64,000 nucleotides of DNA, taken from assembly GCF_002020355.1 (NCBI RefSeq), contig NZ_MPZV01000002.1:186001-250000 (forward strand). Direction: 5' to 3'. The notes under the pieces are model-generated. The model did not search any database, was not told the DNA's origin, and worked only from the letters and a program-made list of their open reading frames with translations. Of the stretch, positions 18,836 to 28,566 are shown piece by piece. A program made the position numbers and the translations under genes. Numbering within the stretch: the first letter of the stretch is position 1; the number at the start of each line of letters is the position of its first letter. This stretch comes from Thioclava sediminum. Lineage in GTDB: Bacteria; Pseudomonadota; Alphaproteobacteria; Rhodobacterales; Rhodobacteraceae.

Positions 18836-19977
18836 GCTATCTCGAGAGCAATCTGAAGACCGTCCCGACGGGATGGCGCAAGATTTTCTATCTGAACTGG
18901 CCGCTGGTGATCCTGCTGACGGCGGTGGCCTGCGCGGGCTTCCTGATGCTCTACTCGGTCGCGGGCGGCAATATCCACACCTGGGCCGAGCCGCAGATGA
19001 AGCGTTTCGCGCTCGGTATGATCGCGATGTTCACCGTGGCCTTCATCCCGGTTTGGTTCTGGCGCAATGTCTCCGCGCTGGCCTATTTCGTGGCGCTTCT
19101 GCTGCTGGTGGCGGTGGAGTTCTTCGGCGCGATCGGCATGGGGGCACAGCGCTGGCTGGAGATCGGCCCGCTGCGCATCCAGCCCTCCGAGTTGATGAAG
19201 ATCACCCTCGTGATGCTGCTGGCCGCCTATTACGACTGGCTGCCCGTCGAGAAGGTCTCGCGCCCGCTCTGGGTGTTCATCCCTGCGGTGATCATTCTTG
19301 CGCCCACCTTCCTCGTACTGGCCCAGCCCGACCTCGGCACCGCGGTGATGCTGGTGCTGGGCGGGGCCTTCGTGATGTTCGCAGCCGGGGTGTCGTTTTG
19401 GTATTTCGGCACCGTGATCGCGCTGGTCGTCGGGCTCGTCTTCGGCGTGATGGAAAGCCGCGGCACGGAGTACCAGCTGCTGCACGACTACCAGTACAAG
19501 CGCATCGACACGTTCCTCGATCCCGGCTCCGACCCGCTTGGTGCGGGCTACAACATCATGCAGGCGCAGATCGCGCTCGGCTCGGGCGGCTGGTCGGGGC
19601 GCGGCTTTATGCAGGGCACGCAAAGTCGGCTGAACTTCCTGCCCGAGAAGCACACGGACTTCATTTTCACCACGCTCGCCGAGGAGTTCGGCTTCGTCGG
19701 CGCCTTCTCCCTCCTGATGCTCTACACCGGCATCATCGGCTTTGCGCTTTACACCGCGATGGCGACGAAGGACCGCTTCGCATCACTCCTCAGTTTCGGG
19801 GTCGCAGGGACGTTCTTCTTCTTCTTCGCGATCAACATGGCGATGGTGATGGGGCTGATGCCTGTCGTGGGCGTGCCCCTGCCACTGGTGAGTTACGGGG
19901 GCACCGCCATGATGATCCTGCTCGCGGCCTTCGGGCTGGTGCAAAGCGCCCATGTCCATAGACCGAGGCAAAGATGA
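18832..19977 (+). CDS. rodA: Peptidoglycan glycosyltransferase RodA
   Basis: A 381-residue SEDS-family membrane glycosyltransferase that polymerises lipid II for the lateral wall, working with PBP2. It has about ten hydrophobic helices. Family motifs include GAQRWLEIGPLRIQPSEL, LAQPDLGTAVM, GSGGWSGRGFMQGTQSRLNFLPEKHTDFIFT-type segments (parts seen near residues 260-290), and PLPLVSYGGTAM near the C-terminus. It starts on the ATGA at the end of mrdA and overlaps the next gene by 4 nt, so it is translationally coupled on both sides. Confidence 0.95.
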   Translation: MSYLESNLKTVPTGWRKIFYLNWPLVILLTAVACAGFLMLYSVAGGNIHTWAEPQMKRFALGMIAMFTVAFIPVWFWRNVSALAYFVALLLLVAVEFFGAIGMGAQRWLEIGPLRIQPSELMKITLVMLLAAYYDWLPVEKVSRPLWVFIPAVIILAPTFLVLAQPDLGTAVMLVLGGAFVMFAAGVSFWYFGTVIALVVGLVFGVMESRGTEYQLLHDYQYKRIDTFLDPGSDPLGAGYNIMQAQIALGSGGWSGRGFMQGTQSRLNFLPEKHTDFIFTTLAEEFGFVGAFSLLMLYTGIIGFALYTAMATKDRFASLLSFGVAGTFFFFFAINMAMVMGLMPVVGVPLPLVSYGGTAMMILLAAFGLVQSAHVHRPRQR

Positions 19978-20915
19978 TCCGCGTCCTTTTCGCCGACAAG
20001 CCCGAGAACTGGGCCCGTTACGAACGCCCGCTCACCGAGGCGATCGCCGCGACCGGCGTTGAGGCCCAGATCGTTCAACCGGGCGAGATCGATCCCGCGC
20101 AAGTCGACTACGTCGTCTATTCGCCGCAAGGCCCGGTGCAGGACTTCACCGCCTATACCGGCGCGAAGGCTGTGCTGAACCTCTGGGCCGGGGTGGAGCG
20201 CGTGGTGGGCAACGAGACCCTCACCCAGCCGCTGTGCCGGATGGTGGATGCCGGGCTGGAGCGCGGCATGGTCGATTACGTGACCGGCCATGTGCTGCGC
20301 TATCACCTCGGGATCGACGCGACACTGGCGCAGCAGGACGGTGTCTGGCGCCATGATGGCGGCGTGCCGCCCCTGGCGCGCGACCGCTCGGTCGTGATGC
20401 TAGGCTTGGGTGCCTTGGGCAAAGCCTGCGCCGAAGCGCTGGCAGGGCTTGGTTTCGCGGTGACAGGCTGGAGCCGGTCGCCGAAAGACATCCCCGGCAT
20501 CACTTGCCTGAACGGCGATGACGGTCTGGCGGAGGCGCTGTCGAAGGCGGAAATCCTCGTCTCGATCCTGCCCGACACACCCGAGACCACCGAGCTTCTG
20601 AACGCGGACACGCTGGTGCAGATGCCGAAAGGCGCGCGGATCATCAATCCGGGTCGCGGCACGCTGATCGACGATGACGCGCTGCTCGCAGCGCTGGATC
20701 GCGGCCAGATCGGTCATGCGACGCTCGACGTCTTCCGCGCGGAGCCCCTGCCCCCCGAGCACCCCTATTGGGCGCATCCCCACGTGACGGTGACGCCCCA
20801 TATCGCCGCCGAGAGCCGGGCAGAGACTGCGTCCGAAGTCATCGCGGAGAATATCCGGCGGGGCGAAGCGGGCGAGCCGTTCCTCTATCTCGTGGACCGG
20901 TCGCGCGGCTATTGA
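19974..20915 (+). CDS. ghrA: Glyoxylate/hydroxypyruvate reductase A-like 2-hydroxyacid dehydrogenase
   Basis: A 313-residue D-isomer-specific 2-hydroxyacid dehydrogenase, closest in pattern to GhrA, which reduces glyoxylate and hydroxypyruvate with NADPH. It has the Rossmann fold glycine motif VMLGLGALGKACAEAL near residue 141, the catalytic Arg in INPGRGTLID, the Glu in FRAEPLP, and His in TPHIAAES. Its start overlaps the rodA stop by 4 nt, so this metabolic enzyme is translationally tied to the elongasome operon. Its own substrate is not shown by the sequence. It is the last gene before a convergent hairpin and repeat. Confidence 0.88.
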   Translation: MIRVLFADKPENWARYERPLTEAIAATGVEAQIVQPGEIDPAQVDYVVYSPQGPVQDFTAYTGAKAVLNLWAGVERVVGNETLTQPLCRMVDAGLERGMVDYVTGHVLRYHLGIDATLAQQDGVWRHDGGVPPLARDRSVVMLGLGALGKACAEALAGLGFAVTGWSRSPKDIPGITCLNGDDGLAEALSKAEILVSILPDTPETTELLNADTLVQMPKGARIINPGRGTLIDDDALLAALDRGQIGHATLDVFRAEPLPPEHPYWAHPHVTVTPHIAAESRAETASEVIAENIRRGEAGEPFLYLVDRSRGY

Positions 20916-20925
20916 GCGGCGCAGG

Positions 20926-20977
20926 CCGGGGGTTTCACACCCCCGGACCCCCGTGGGATATTTCGACCAAGAGGAAG
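20926..20977. repeat. Convergent-gene repeat element, copy A (hairpin plus 23-bp motif)
   Basis: The hairpin CCGGGGG (20926-20932) with CCCCCGG (20940-20946) is followed, 8 nt later, by GGGATATTT-CGA-CCAAGAGGAAG at 20955-20977. It fills the 63 bp between the convergent ghrA and hisG genes, ending 1 nt before the hisG stop codon. Related copies lie at 50471-50493, 50507-50529 (reversed) and 55970-55992, also between convergent genes. The hairpin could end transcription from either side. The role of the 23-bp part is unknown. Confidence 0.7.
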
Positions 20978-20978
20978 A

Positions 20979-21692
20979 TCAGAGCGTTGGCGCGGGCAGT
21001 CCGAGCTGCTGCGCGAGACCCGCAAGGCGGCTTTCCTGCCCCGACCAGTCGGCGGCGCGCGACGCAAACAGCGTCGCCTGAGACTGGTGGATCAGCCCGT
21101 CGGAAAGGATCTTCAGGTGGTTCGCGCGCAGCGTCTCGCCGCTCGAAGTGATGTCGGCCACGGCCTCGGCGGTGAGGTTCGCGATCGTGCCCTCGGTCGC
21201 GCCCTGGCTGTCGACAAGCTGCCAGTCGGCGACACCCTCGCGGGTCAGGAATTCGCGCACGAGGCGGTGGTATTTCGTGGCGATCCGCAGGCGGAAGCCG
21301 TGGGTGGCGCGGAAGCGGTGGGCTGCGGCGTCGAGGTCTTCGAGGCTGTCCACATCCGACCAGCAGGCCGGCACCGCGATGATCAGATCGGCATGGCCGA
21401 AGCCCATCGGCGCGAGATCGGCGACCTGGCTTTCCCAGTCGGCGAGCTTCTCGCGCACGAGATCGGAGCCGGTGACGCCCAGATGGATACGTCCCGCGGC
21501 CAGTTCGCGCGGGATTTCTCCGGCCGACAGCAGTACGAGCTGCACGCCCTCGGCCCCTTCGACCGCGCCCGCATATTCGCGCTCCGACCCGGTGCGCTTG
21601 AGCGTGATGCCCGCTTGCGCAAACCAGTCGAAGGTCTTCTCCATCAGACGCCCTTTGGAGGGCACGCCGAGTTTGATCATGGCCTCGCTCAT
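20979..21692 (-). CDS. hisG: ATP phosphoribosyltransferase catalytic subunit (short form)
   Basis: A 237-residue short-form HisG, which joins ATP and PRPP in the first step of histidine synthesis. It has the N-terminal IKLGVPSKGRLMEKT motif. The PRPP-binding segment is near LQVVDSQGATEGTIANL-type residues 155-170 (seen as LVDSQGATEGTIANLTAEA). The C-terminal ACT-like domain of long HisG is absent, so it needs HisZ, encoded just upstream with a 4-nt overlap. The operon order is hisS-hisZ-hisG. Confidence 0.95.
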   Translation of the reverse strand: MSEAMIKLGVPSKGRLMEKTFDWFAQAGITLKRTGSEREYAGAVEGAEGVQLVLLSAGEIPRELAAGRIHLGVTGSDLVREKLADWESQVADLAPMGFGHADLIIAVPACWSDVDSLEDLDAAAHRFRATHGFRLRIATKYHRLVREFLTREGVADWQLVDSQGATEGTIANLTAEAVADITSSGETLRANHLKILSDGLIHQSQATLFASRAADWSGQESRLAGLAQQLGLPAPTL

Positions 21693-22759
21693 GCTTGCGC
21701 CTCCAGATCGGACATCAGCCCCGCACGGATCACGCCGCCCACGGCGGGGATTTCGCGCCCCTGCCCCAGTTGCCGGGTCAGCGCGTCATAGCGCCCGCCG
21801 GAGGCGACCGGCGGCAGCGCCGGATCGGCGGCGGTGAAGGTGAAGACGAAGCCGTCGTAATATTCCATCGTCGAGCGCCCGTGGCTCGCGTCGAAAGTGA
21901 TCGCGGAGAGGTCGATACCGCGCGTGGCGAGCGCGTCGAGGCGCTTTTCGAGCCGCGCGATGGCGGGTTCGATGGCAGCGATGTTCAGCGCGCGCAGGGC
22001 GGCAGGCGCCTGATCGGCGGCACAGCGCAATTCAGCCAGCTTGCCCATCGCGGCGACCGCATCGGTCGGGATCGGCGCGGCAGCGGCATCGGCGGCGAGC
22101 GTGGCGATCCGCGCCTCCATCTCCTCGCGCGAGCGAAGCCCGATCCACGGCGCGCCGGAGCGTTGGCCCGTCAGCAGATCGGCGCGGGCTTTCGGCACCT
22201 CGACCTGCCCCGAATAGCGCGCAAGCAGATGCTGGAACCGCTTGGGGCGCCAGATGTGACGGGCGAGCGCGGCTTTGCGTTCGGGCAGCGTATCGAGCCC
22301 GTCGACGGCCGCGCGCAGTAGGCCCATATCGCCGATCGTGGCGGACAGGGTCAGCTTGGCAAGAAGCCCCGCGAACAGCGCGAAGACCTCAGCATCCGCG
22401 GCTTCGGGATCGGCGCGGTCGAAAATCTCGAACCCGGCCTGAAAATACTCATGGGCGCGTGCCGCGCCGCGATGATCCTGACGGCGGAACACCTCGCCCG
22501 CGTAAGCGTAGCGCGCAGGTTCGGCGCCATTGGCCATATGCTCCTGCACGACCGGCACGGTGAAGTCCGGGCGCAGCATCATCTCGCCGCGCAGCGGGTC
22601 GGCGGTGACATAGGCGCGGGCGCGAATATCCTCGCCATAGAGGTCGAGAAGCGCCTCGGCGGGTTGCAGGATGTCAGGCGTGACCTCGACCGCACCGGCG
22701 GCGAGGAATAGCTCCAGCAGACGGCCTGCCTGTCCCCGCGCTTGCGCCTTGTCCGCCAT
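21689..22759 (-). CDS. hisZ: ATP phosphoribosyltransferase regulatory subunit
   Basis: A 356-residue HisZ, a paralogue of histidyl-tRNA synthetase that has lost aminoacylation and serves as the regulatory partner of short HisG, giving histidine feedback. Class II synthetase motif 2 remnants are visible (VFRRQDHRGAARAHEYFQAGFE), and VASGGRYDALTRQLG near the C-terminus is the family hallmark. I start at ATG 22759 (MADKAQARG), which overlaps the hisS stop by 1 nt. A 30-residue upstream extension lies inside hisS and lacks support. Confidence 0.93.
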   Translation of the reverse strand: MADKAQARGQAGRLLELFLAAGAVEVTPDILQPAEALLDLYGEDIRARAYVTADPLRGEMMLRPDFTVPVVQEHMANGAEPARYAYAGEVFRRQDHRGAARAHEYFQAGFEIFDRADPEAADAEVFALFAGLLAKLTLSATIGDMGLLRAAVDGLDTLPERKAALARHIWRPKRFQHLLARYSGQVEVPKARADLLTGQRSGAPWIGLRSREEMEARIATLAADAAAAPIPTDAVAAMGKLAELRCAADQAPAALRALNIAAIEPAIARLEKRLDALATRGIDLSAITFDASHGRSTMEYYDGFVFTFTAADPALPPVASGGRYDALTRQLGQGREIPAVGGVIRAGLMSDLEAQA

Positions 22760-24261
22760 CACTCGGCCTCGTAGCGCGCAAGGATCTCTTGCACTTTTGC
22801 GACCATTTCCCCGGTCGGAACCTCGAATTGCGCCGGTTGGGATTTCCATTCTTCAACCGTCGCGTCCTGCGCGATCTTCGCACCAAGGATCAGATCCTTG
22901 ATCTGGACGACACCGCGTTCGGCCTCGTCCGAGCCTTGGATGATCGCCACGGGGCTCTCGCGTTTGTCGGCGTATTTCAACTGGTTGCCGAAGTTCTTCG
23001 GGTTGCCCAGATAGACCTCAGCGCGCAGCCCTGCCCCGCGCAGTGTGGAGGCCAGCGCCATGTATTCGGCCATCCGGTCGCGATCCATCACGGTCACGAC
23101 GACCGGGCCCTGCGCAGAACCGCCAATGCGGCCCTTGGCGCGAAGCGCAGCCAGAAGACGGTCGACGCCGATCGAGACGCCGGTGGCCGGCACGACCTGA
23201 CCGGTGAAGCGCTTGACCAGATCGTCATAGCGCCCGCCGCCTGCGACCGAGCCGAATTGGCGCGGGCGGCCCTTCTCGTCGGTGATCTCGAAGGTCAGCT
23301 CGGCCTCGAAAACCGGGCCGGTGTAATAGCCCAGGCCGCGCACAACCGAGGGGTCGATGACGATGCGGTCGGGGCCGTAGCCCTGCGCGTCGAGAAGCGA
23401 GGCGATCTGCTCGAGTTCATCCACGCCTTCCGCACCGAGCGCCGAGCCTTCGACCAACTCGCGCAGCCGCGCGACGGTGGCGGCGTTGTCTTCGCGCTTG
23501 GCCTCCATGAAGCCCATGACCGTATCGGCCTGTGCTTCGGACAGCCCCGCACCTTTGGTGAAGTCGCCGGAGTCGTCCAGACGCCCCTCGCCCATCAGAA
23601 GGCGCACGCCCTCCTCGCCGAACTTGTCGAACTTGTCGATGGCGCGCAGGACGATGCCGCGCTCTTCCTCGAACTTGGCCGGATCGGCCGGGTCGAGAAC
23701 GCCCGCGACTTCCATCACGCCGTTCAGAACCTTGCGGTTGTTCACCCGCACGACGTAATCGCCGCGCGGAATGCCGACCGCCTCCAACGCATCCGAAAGC
23801 ATCCCGCAAATCTCGGCATCGGCGGCCACGGACGGCGCGCCCACGGTATCGGCATCGCATTGATAGAACTGGCGGAACCGGCCCGGACCGGGCTTTTCGT
23901 TGCGCCAGACGGGGCCCATCGTGAAGCGGCGATAGGGAGTCGGCAGATCGTTGCGATATTGCGCCGCGACCCGGGCCAGCGGCGCCGTCATGTCGTAGCG
24001 CAGCGCCAGCCACTTGCCGTCATCTTCCTCCTGCCACGCGAAGACGCCCGCATTCGGGCGGTCCACATCGGGGAGGTATTTGCCCAGCGCCTCGACCGTC
24101 TCGATAGCCGAAGTTTCAAGCGCCTCGAAGCCATGCGTGCGATAGACCTCTGCGATCTTCGCCAGCATATCGGCCCGCTCGGTCACCTCCGTCCCGAAAT
24201 AATCGCGGAAGCCCTTCGGGGCCTCTGCCTTGGGACGGGGCTGCTTTTTCTGTTTCGCCAT
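22759..24261 (-). CDS. hisS: Histidyl-tRNA synthetase
   Basis: A 500-residue class II aminoacyl-tRNA synthetase that charges tRNA-His. Motif 1 lies in the [11 protein letters not shown] and [16 protein letters not shown] region. Motif 2 is [20 protein letters not shown]. The histidine-A motif is seen as [13 protein letters not shown], and motif 3 as [11 protein letters not shown]-type ([17 protein letters not shown]). The C-terminal anticodon-binding domain follows. At 500 residues it is longer than the E. coli enzyme, as is usual for alphaproteobacteria. AGGTG lies 8 nt before the start. It leads the hisS-hisZ-hisG operon. Confidence 0.95.
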   Translation of the reverse strand: MAKQKKQPRPKAEAPKGFRDYFGTEVTERADMLAKIAEVYRTHGFEALETSAIETVEALGKYLPDVDRPNAGVFAWQEEDDGKWLALRYDMTAPLARVAAQYRNDLPTPYRRFTMGPVWRNEKPGPGRFRQFYQCDADTVGAPSVAADAEICGMLSDALEAVGIPRGDYVVRVNNRKVLNGVMEVAGVLDPADPAKFEEERGIVLRAIDKFDKFGEEGVRLLMGEGRLDDSGDFTKGAGLSEAQADTVMGFMEAKREDNAATVARLRELVEGSALGAEGVDELEQIASLLDAQGYGPDRIVIDPSVVRGLGYYTGPVFEAELTFEITDEKGRPRQFGSVAGGGRYDDLVKRFTGQVVPATGVSIGVDRLLAALRAKGRIGGSAQGPVVVTVMDRDRMAEYMALASTLRGAGLRAEVYLGNPKNFGNQLKYADKRESPVAIIQGSDEAERGVVQIKDLILGAKIAQDATVEEWKSQPAQFEVPTGEMVAKVQEILARYEAE

Positions 24262-24336
24262 CGGCTTGCACCTGATCTAATCTCGCGCGAGGGTGTAGCC
24301 CAAGGGGCTGGCCCCGGCAAGCAATAGGAACGGCAG

Positions 24337-24543
24337 ATGCAGGAACGGCTGGAACGGGCGGAAGAACAGATCGCCTATCTGACGCAAACGGTGGACGAGC
24401 TGTCCGATGTCATCGTCGCGCAAGCCCGCCAGATCGAACGGCTGGAGCGCCATCTGGGCCTGCTGATGGAGCGCGAGGCCGAGCGCGAATATGACAGCGG
24501 CAGCGCGATTCCTCTGGCCGATCAGAAACCGCCGCACTGGTAA
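24337..24543 (+). CDS. slyX: SlyX family protein
   Basis: A 68-residue protein, almost entirely an amphipathic coiled coil (residues 1-46: ERLERAEEQIAYLTQTVDEL and so on), ending in the PPHW C-terminus characteristic of SlyX. Its function is unknown in all bacteria. AGGAAC lies 6 nt before the ATG. It is divergent from hisS and its stop overlaps the start of the next membrane-protein gene by 1 nt (TAATG). Confidence 0.9.
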   Translation: MQERLERAEEQIAYLTQTVDELSDVIVAQARQIERLERHLGLLMEREAEREYDSGSAIPLADQKPPHW

Positions 24544-24968
24544 TGGATGCGGCGCTCTGGGGGCTGAACGGGGTTTTCGTGAGCGCCCAAGCGCTCATCT
24601 ACACTGCTTTGCTGATCTGGCCCCCGGGCATCGACCTTCGTTCGACACTCGACCGGTTCGAGCTGTGGCAGGGCAGCGGCATCCTCGCGATGCAGGTGTT
24701 CTTCGCCGTGCCGCTGATGTGCGGGCTGATCTGGCGGCTGCGCAGCCATCGACAGGCGATGATTTTGGTCTCAGTGAGTTTTCTGGCAACTGCCGTGCTG
24801 GGCGCGGCGGCGTGGCTGGAGATGGGGATGATCTCCGGTGCGGTACGCGACGGGATCAACGAGCCCGATCTGCTGCGCGGCTTGGCGCTGCTGCGGTGGG
24901 GCGAGTTCGCCACCGCCCTTGCCGCCGCGATAACGCTGAGGCTGGCATGGGTGGCGCGCAGCCTGTGA
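24543..24968 (+). CDS. Small four-helix membrane protein of unknown function
   Basis: A 141-residue protein with four predicted hydrophobic helices (about residues 7-26, 45-64, 71-92 and 113-138). Charged residues are confined to the short loops and the C-terminus. I do not recognise a family. It is translationally coupled to slyX by a 1-nt overlap and ends 4 nt before the convergent dnaE stop. Codon use is like its neighbours. Confidence 0.72.
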   Translation: MDAALWGLNGVFVSAQALIYTALLIWPPGIDLRSTLDRFELWQGSGILAMQVFFAVPLMCGLIWRLRSHRQAMILVSVSFLATAVLGAAAWLEMGMISGAVRDGINEPDLLRGLALLRWGEFATALAAAITLRLAWVARSL

Positions 24969-24971
24969 GGC

Positions 24972-27900
24972 TCAAACCTCTTCGACCTCGCTCACCCCGC
25001 GCAAGGAGCGCAGCGCGCCTTTCACCTGTGCGTTGACCGGCGCCTCGGGCATCGCGGTGATCTGGTAGCGGCAGCCGCGCTCATTGTCATAGACCATGAA
25101 GCTGATCGGGCCGCGCGAATGGACCTTCCCTTCGCGGGCGACCCGCTCGACGAGGCTCGCGACCGAGGCGACCGCGTCATTGTTGTCGATATGCACCAGA
25201 AGCCCCGACGAGCCCGCATCGGCCGTCGCCTTCTCCACGGTCTGGGCCGAAGTGGCGACCATACGCACCGACTCGCCATCCACCTCGACCTTCACGGTCA
25301 GCACCAGAAGGTTGCCGGTTTCCAGCACGTCGCGGCAGGCCTCCAGCGCCTCCGACCAGAAGGCGACCTCATAGGGCCCCGACGCATCCGACAGCGCGAC
25401 GAAGGCGAAGCGGTTGCCCTTGGCGGATTTCTTCTCGCGCACCGAGGCGACCTCGCCCGCGATCTTGGTCACGAAAGGACCGCCCACGGCCTTTTGCTGC
25501 ACCTCTTCCCAGCTCAGCACCTTCTTGCGCTTGAGCGCGGGCAGGTAATCCTCGATCGGGTGACCCGACAGGTAGAAGCCGATGGCCTTGTGTTCTTCGG
25601 CCAGACGTTCGCCCGGCAGCCAGTCGTCGGTATCGGCCAGACGCGGCGGCGGCAGATCGTCGCCCGCCTCGCCGAACAGCGACACCTGCGCCGACTCGCG
25701 CGCCTCGATCACCGCGCCCGACCACGCCATCAGCGATTCCAGCGACTCGAAGACGCGCTTGCGGTTCGGATCGAGCAGATCGAAGGCCCCTGCCCGCGCC
25801 AGCATCTCCAGCGGGCGCTTGCCCACCCGCTTCATGTCCACGCGCCGCGCGAAATCGAACAGGTCCTTGAACGGTTCTTCGCCGCGTGCGGTCACGATCA
25901 TCTGCATCGCGTCCGCGCCGACGTTCTTCAGCGCGCCGAGCGCATAGACCAGTTTCTGATCGACCACGTCGAAGGTCGAAAGCGAGCGGTTCACGCAGGG
26001 CGGAATGATCTCGATCCCGAGCTTCTTCTGCACCTCGTCGGCATAGATCGCGAGCTTGTCGGTCAGATGAATATCGCAATTCATCACGCCGCCCATGAAC
26101 TCGACCGCGTGGTTCGCCTTCAGCCAGCCGGTGTAATAGGACACCACCGCATAGGCCGCCGCGTGGGATTTGTTGAAGCCGTAGTTCGCGAATTTCTCCA
26201 GAAGGTCGAACACCTCGGAGGCCTTCTTCTTGTCGACTCCGTTCTTGGCCGCGCCCGCCTCGAATTTCGGGCGCTCGGCATCCATCGCCTCCTTGATCTT
26301 CTTACCCATCGCGCGACGGAGAAGGTCTGCGCCGCCAAGCGAGTAGCCCCCCATGACCTGCGCGATCTGCATCACCTGCTCCTGATAGACGATGATGCCC
26401 TGCGTCTCTTCAAGGATATGGTCGATGGTCGGGTGGACCGAGGTGATCTTCTTGAGCCCGTTCTTTACCTCGCAATAGGTCGGGATATTCTCCATCGGAC
26501 CGGGACGATAGAGCGCCACGAGCGCGACGATGTCCTCGATACAGGTGGGCTTCATCTGGCGCAGCGCCGATTTCATGCCCTCCGATTCCACCTGGAACAC
26601 CGCGACCGTCTTGGCGTCGGCGTAGAGCTTGTAGGTCTTCTCGTCATCCAGCGGGATCGCGTTGATATGGTTCTCCGCGCCCTCGGCAGGCTCGTAAAGC
26701 TGATTGCCCGCGGCATCGACATGCAGCGGACGGCCGGATTTGAAAATCAGCTCCATCGCCGAGCGGATCACGGTCAGCGTCTTCAGACCGAGGAAGTCGA
26801 ACTTCACCAGACCCGCCTGCTCGACCCATTTCATGTTGAACTGGGTCGCGGGCATGTCCGAGCGCGGATCCTGATAGAGCGGTACCAGCTCGTCGATCGG
26901 ACGGTCGCCGATCACGACGCCCGCCGCGTGGGTCGAAGCGTTCCGAAGCAGCCCTTCGATCGCCTTCGCGTAATCGAGAAGCCGTGCCACGACCTCCTCG
27001 TTGCGAGCCGCCTCGCGCAGACGCGGCTCGTCGGCCAGCGCCTTCTCGATGCTGACGGGCTTCACGCCCTCGACCGGGATCAGCTTCGAGAGCTTGTCGA
27101 CCTGCCCGTAGGACATCTGCAAGACCCGGCCCACGTCGCGCACGGCGGCCTTGGACAGAAGCGCGCCGAAGGTGATGATCTGGCCCACCTTTTCGCGCCC
27201 GTATTTATTCTGAACATATTGGATCACCTCCTCGCGACGATCCATGCAGAAGTCGATGTCGAAGTCCGGCATCGAGACACGTTCGGGGTTGAGGAAGCGT
27301 TCGAACAGCAGCGAATAGCGCAGCGGATCAAGGTCAGTAATGGTCAGCGCGTAAGCCACGAGCGAACCCGCACCCGAGCCCCGCCCCGGCCCGACCGGAA
27401 TGTCATGATCCTTGGCCCATTTGATGAAGTCGGCAACGATCAGGAAGTAGCCCGGGAAGCCCATCTGCTCGATGATGTCGAGCTCGAATTGCAGGCGTTT
27501 CTCGTAATCCTCGACGGGTGCTGCATGCGGGATCACGTCAAGACGGTTGCGCAACCCGTCCCAGGCCTGACGCCGCAGTTCCACCACCTCGTCATCGGCG
27601 AATTTCGGCAAGATCGGCGCGCGCTTATAGGTCGAGAAAGCGCAGCGTTTCGCGATCTCGACGGTGTTCTCCACCGCTTCGGGCAGATCGGCGAAAAGCG
27701 CGACCATCTCGCCTTCGGATTTGAAATAGTGCTGCGGGGTCAGACGCCGGCGCGGTTCGATCTGGTCGACATAGGCGCCTTCCGCGATACAAATCATCGC
27801 GTCATGGGCCTCGTAGATCGCGGGCTTCGGGAAATAGACGTCGTTCGTGGCGACCAGCGGCAGACCCAGCTCATAGGCCCATTCGACGAAGGGCCGCTCG

Positions 27901-28472
27901 GTCGCGATCTCGGCCTCGGTCAGCGTGCCGCCCTCGCCCGGGTGACGCTGCAATTCGACATAGAGCCGGTTCGGGAAGATCCCGGCAAGTTGCTGCAACA
28001 GCGCCTTCGCGCGGTCCTTCGCGCCATTCCGGATCAGCCGCCCGACGGGGCCGTCTGGGCCGCCCGAAAGGCAGATCAGCCCCTCGGAATAACGCTCCAG
28101 CTCCTCAAGCGTGACCTGAACCAGCGCCCCGTGCTTGTCGAGATAGAGGCACGAGTTGAGCTTCATCAGGTTCTCGTAGCCGCGCTCGGTCTGGGCCAGC
28201 AGAACGATCGGAGCAGGCAGGCGCGGACGCTCGCCCGGCTTGGCCGGATCGAACTCCAACGAGACCTGACAGCCGACGATCGGCTGCAGCCCCGCCCCCG
28301 TCGCGGTCACGGAAAACTCGAGCGCCGCGAACATGTTGTTCGTGTCGGTCACGGCGACGGCGGGCATCTTCGCCGACTCGCACATCTTCACGAGTTTCTT
28401 GGCGGGCACGGCGCCTTCGAGCAGGGAATACTCGGTATGGACGCGCAGATGAATGAATCGGGGGCTGGTCAT
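24972..28472 (-). CDS. dnaE: DNA polymerase III alpha subunit
   Basis: The 1166-residue replicative polymerase. The N-terminal PHP domain (FIHLRVHTEYSLLEGAV) is followed by the family-C palm, with the catalytic aspartates in SMPDFDIDFCMDRRE near residue 400. The fingers and beta-binding regions come next, then the OB-fold near residue 990 (TKIAGEVASVREKKSAKGNRFAFVAL-type strand). The length and start (MTSPRFIHLRVH) are normal for DnaE1. It stands alone: convergent with the slyX pair on the left, divergent from the arsR-like gene on the right across 102 bp. Confidence 0.97.
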   Translation of the reverse strand: MTSPRFIHLRVHTEYSLLEGAVPAKKLVKMCESAKMPAVAVTDTNNMFAALEFSVTATGAGLQPIVGCQVSLEFDPAKPGERPRLPAPIVLLAQTERGYENLMKLNSCLYLDKHGALVQVTLEELERYSEGLICLSGGPDGPVGRLIRNGAKDRAKALLQQLAGIFPNRLYVELQRHPGEGGTLTEAEIATERPFVEWAYELGLPLVATNDVYFPKPAIYEAHDAMICIAEGAYVDQIEPRRRLTPQHYFKSEGEMVALFADLPEAVENTVEIAKRCAFSTYKRAPILPKFADDEVVELRRQAWDGLRNRLDVIPHAAPVEDYEKRLQFELDIIEQMGFPGYFLIVADFIKWAKDHDIPVGPGRGSGAGSLVAYALTITDLDPLRYSLLFERFLNPERVSMPDFDIDFCMDRREEVIQYVQNKYGREKVGQIITFGALLSKAAVRDVGRVLQMSYGQVDKLSKLIPVEGVKPVSIEKALADEPRLREAARNEEVVARLLDYAKAIEGLLRNASTHAAGVVIGDRPIDELVPLYQDPRSDMPATQFNMKWVEQAGLVKFDFLGLKTLTVIRSAMELIFKSGRPLHVDAAGNQLYEPAEGAENHINAIPLDDEKTYKLYADAKTVAVFQVESEGMKSALRQMKPTCIEDIVALVALYRPGPMENIPTYCEVKNGLKKITSVHPTIDHILEETQGIIVYQEQVMQIAQVMGGYSLGGADLLRRAMGKKIKEAMDAERPKFEAGAAKNGVDKKKASEVFDLLEKFANYGFNKSHAAAYAVVSYYTGWLKANHAVEFMGGVMNCDIHLTDKLAIYADEVQKKLGIEIIPPCVNRSLSTFDVVDQKLVYALGALKNVGADAMQMIVTARGEEPFKDLFDFARRVDMKRVGKRPLEMLARAGAFDLLDPNRKRVFESLESLMAWSGAVIEARESAQVSLFGEAGDDLPPPRLADTDDWLPGERLAEEHKAIGFYLSGHPIEDYLPALKRKKVLSWEEVQQKAVGGPFVTKIAGEVASVREKKSAKGNRFAFVALSDASGPYEVAFWSEALEACRDVLETGNLLVLTVKVEVDGESVRMVATSAQTVEKATADAGSSGLLVHIDNNDAVASVASLVERVAREGKVHSRGPISFMVYDNERGCRYQITAMPEAPVNAQVKGALRSLRGVSEVEEV

Positions 28473-28519
28473 GCCACCAGATTTAGCGGGTCGGGCGCGT
28501 TGCAGAAAGCAGGAAAAAC

Positions 28520-28535
28520 TTAGCGATCAGACTAA
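28520..28535. promoter_or_regulatory. Operator-like dyad TTAG-N8-CTAA, site 1
   Basis: TTAG at 28520-28523 and CTAA at 28532-28535 are separated by 8 nt (CGATCAGA). An identical architecture recurs 47 bp downstream at the arsR-like start codon. Placed between dnaE and the arsR-like gene, it is a candidate binding site for that regulator. Confidence 0.5.
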
Positions 28536-28566
28536 CCATTGACTCGAATCGGCAATGCGCAAACAG

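Noticed and set aside
25119-28523. A 1134-codon antisense open frame opposite dnaE
   Set aside because: GC-rich coding DNA leaves the opposite strand nearly stop-free. DnaE on the minus strand shows all family motifs; the plus-strand frame has none.
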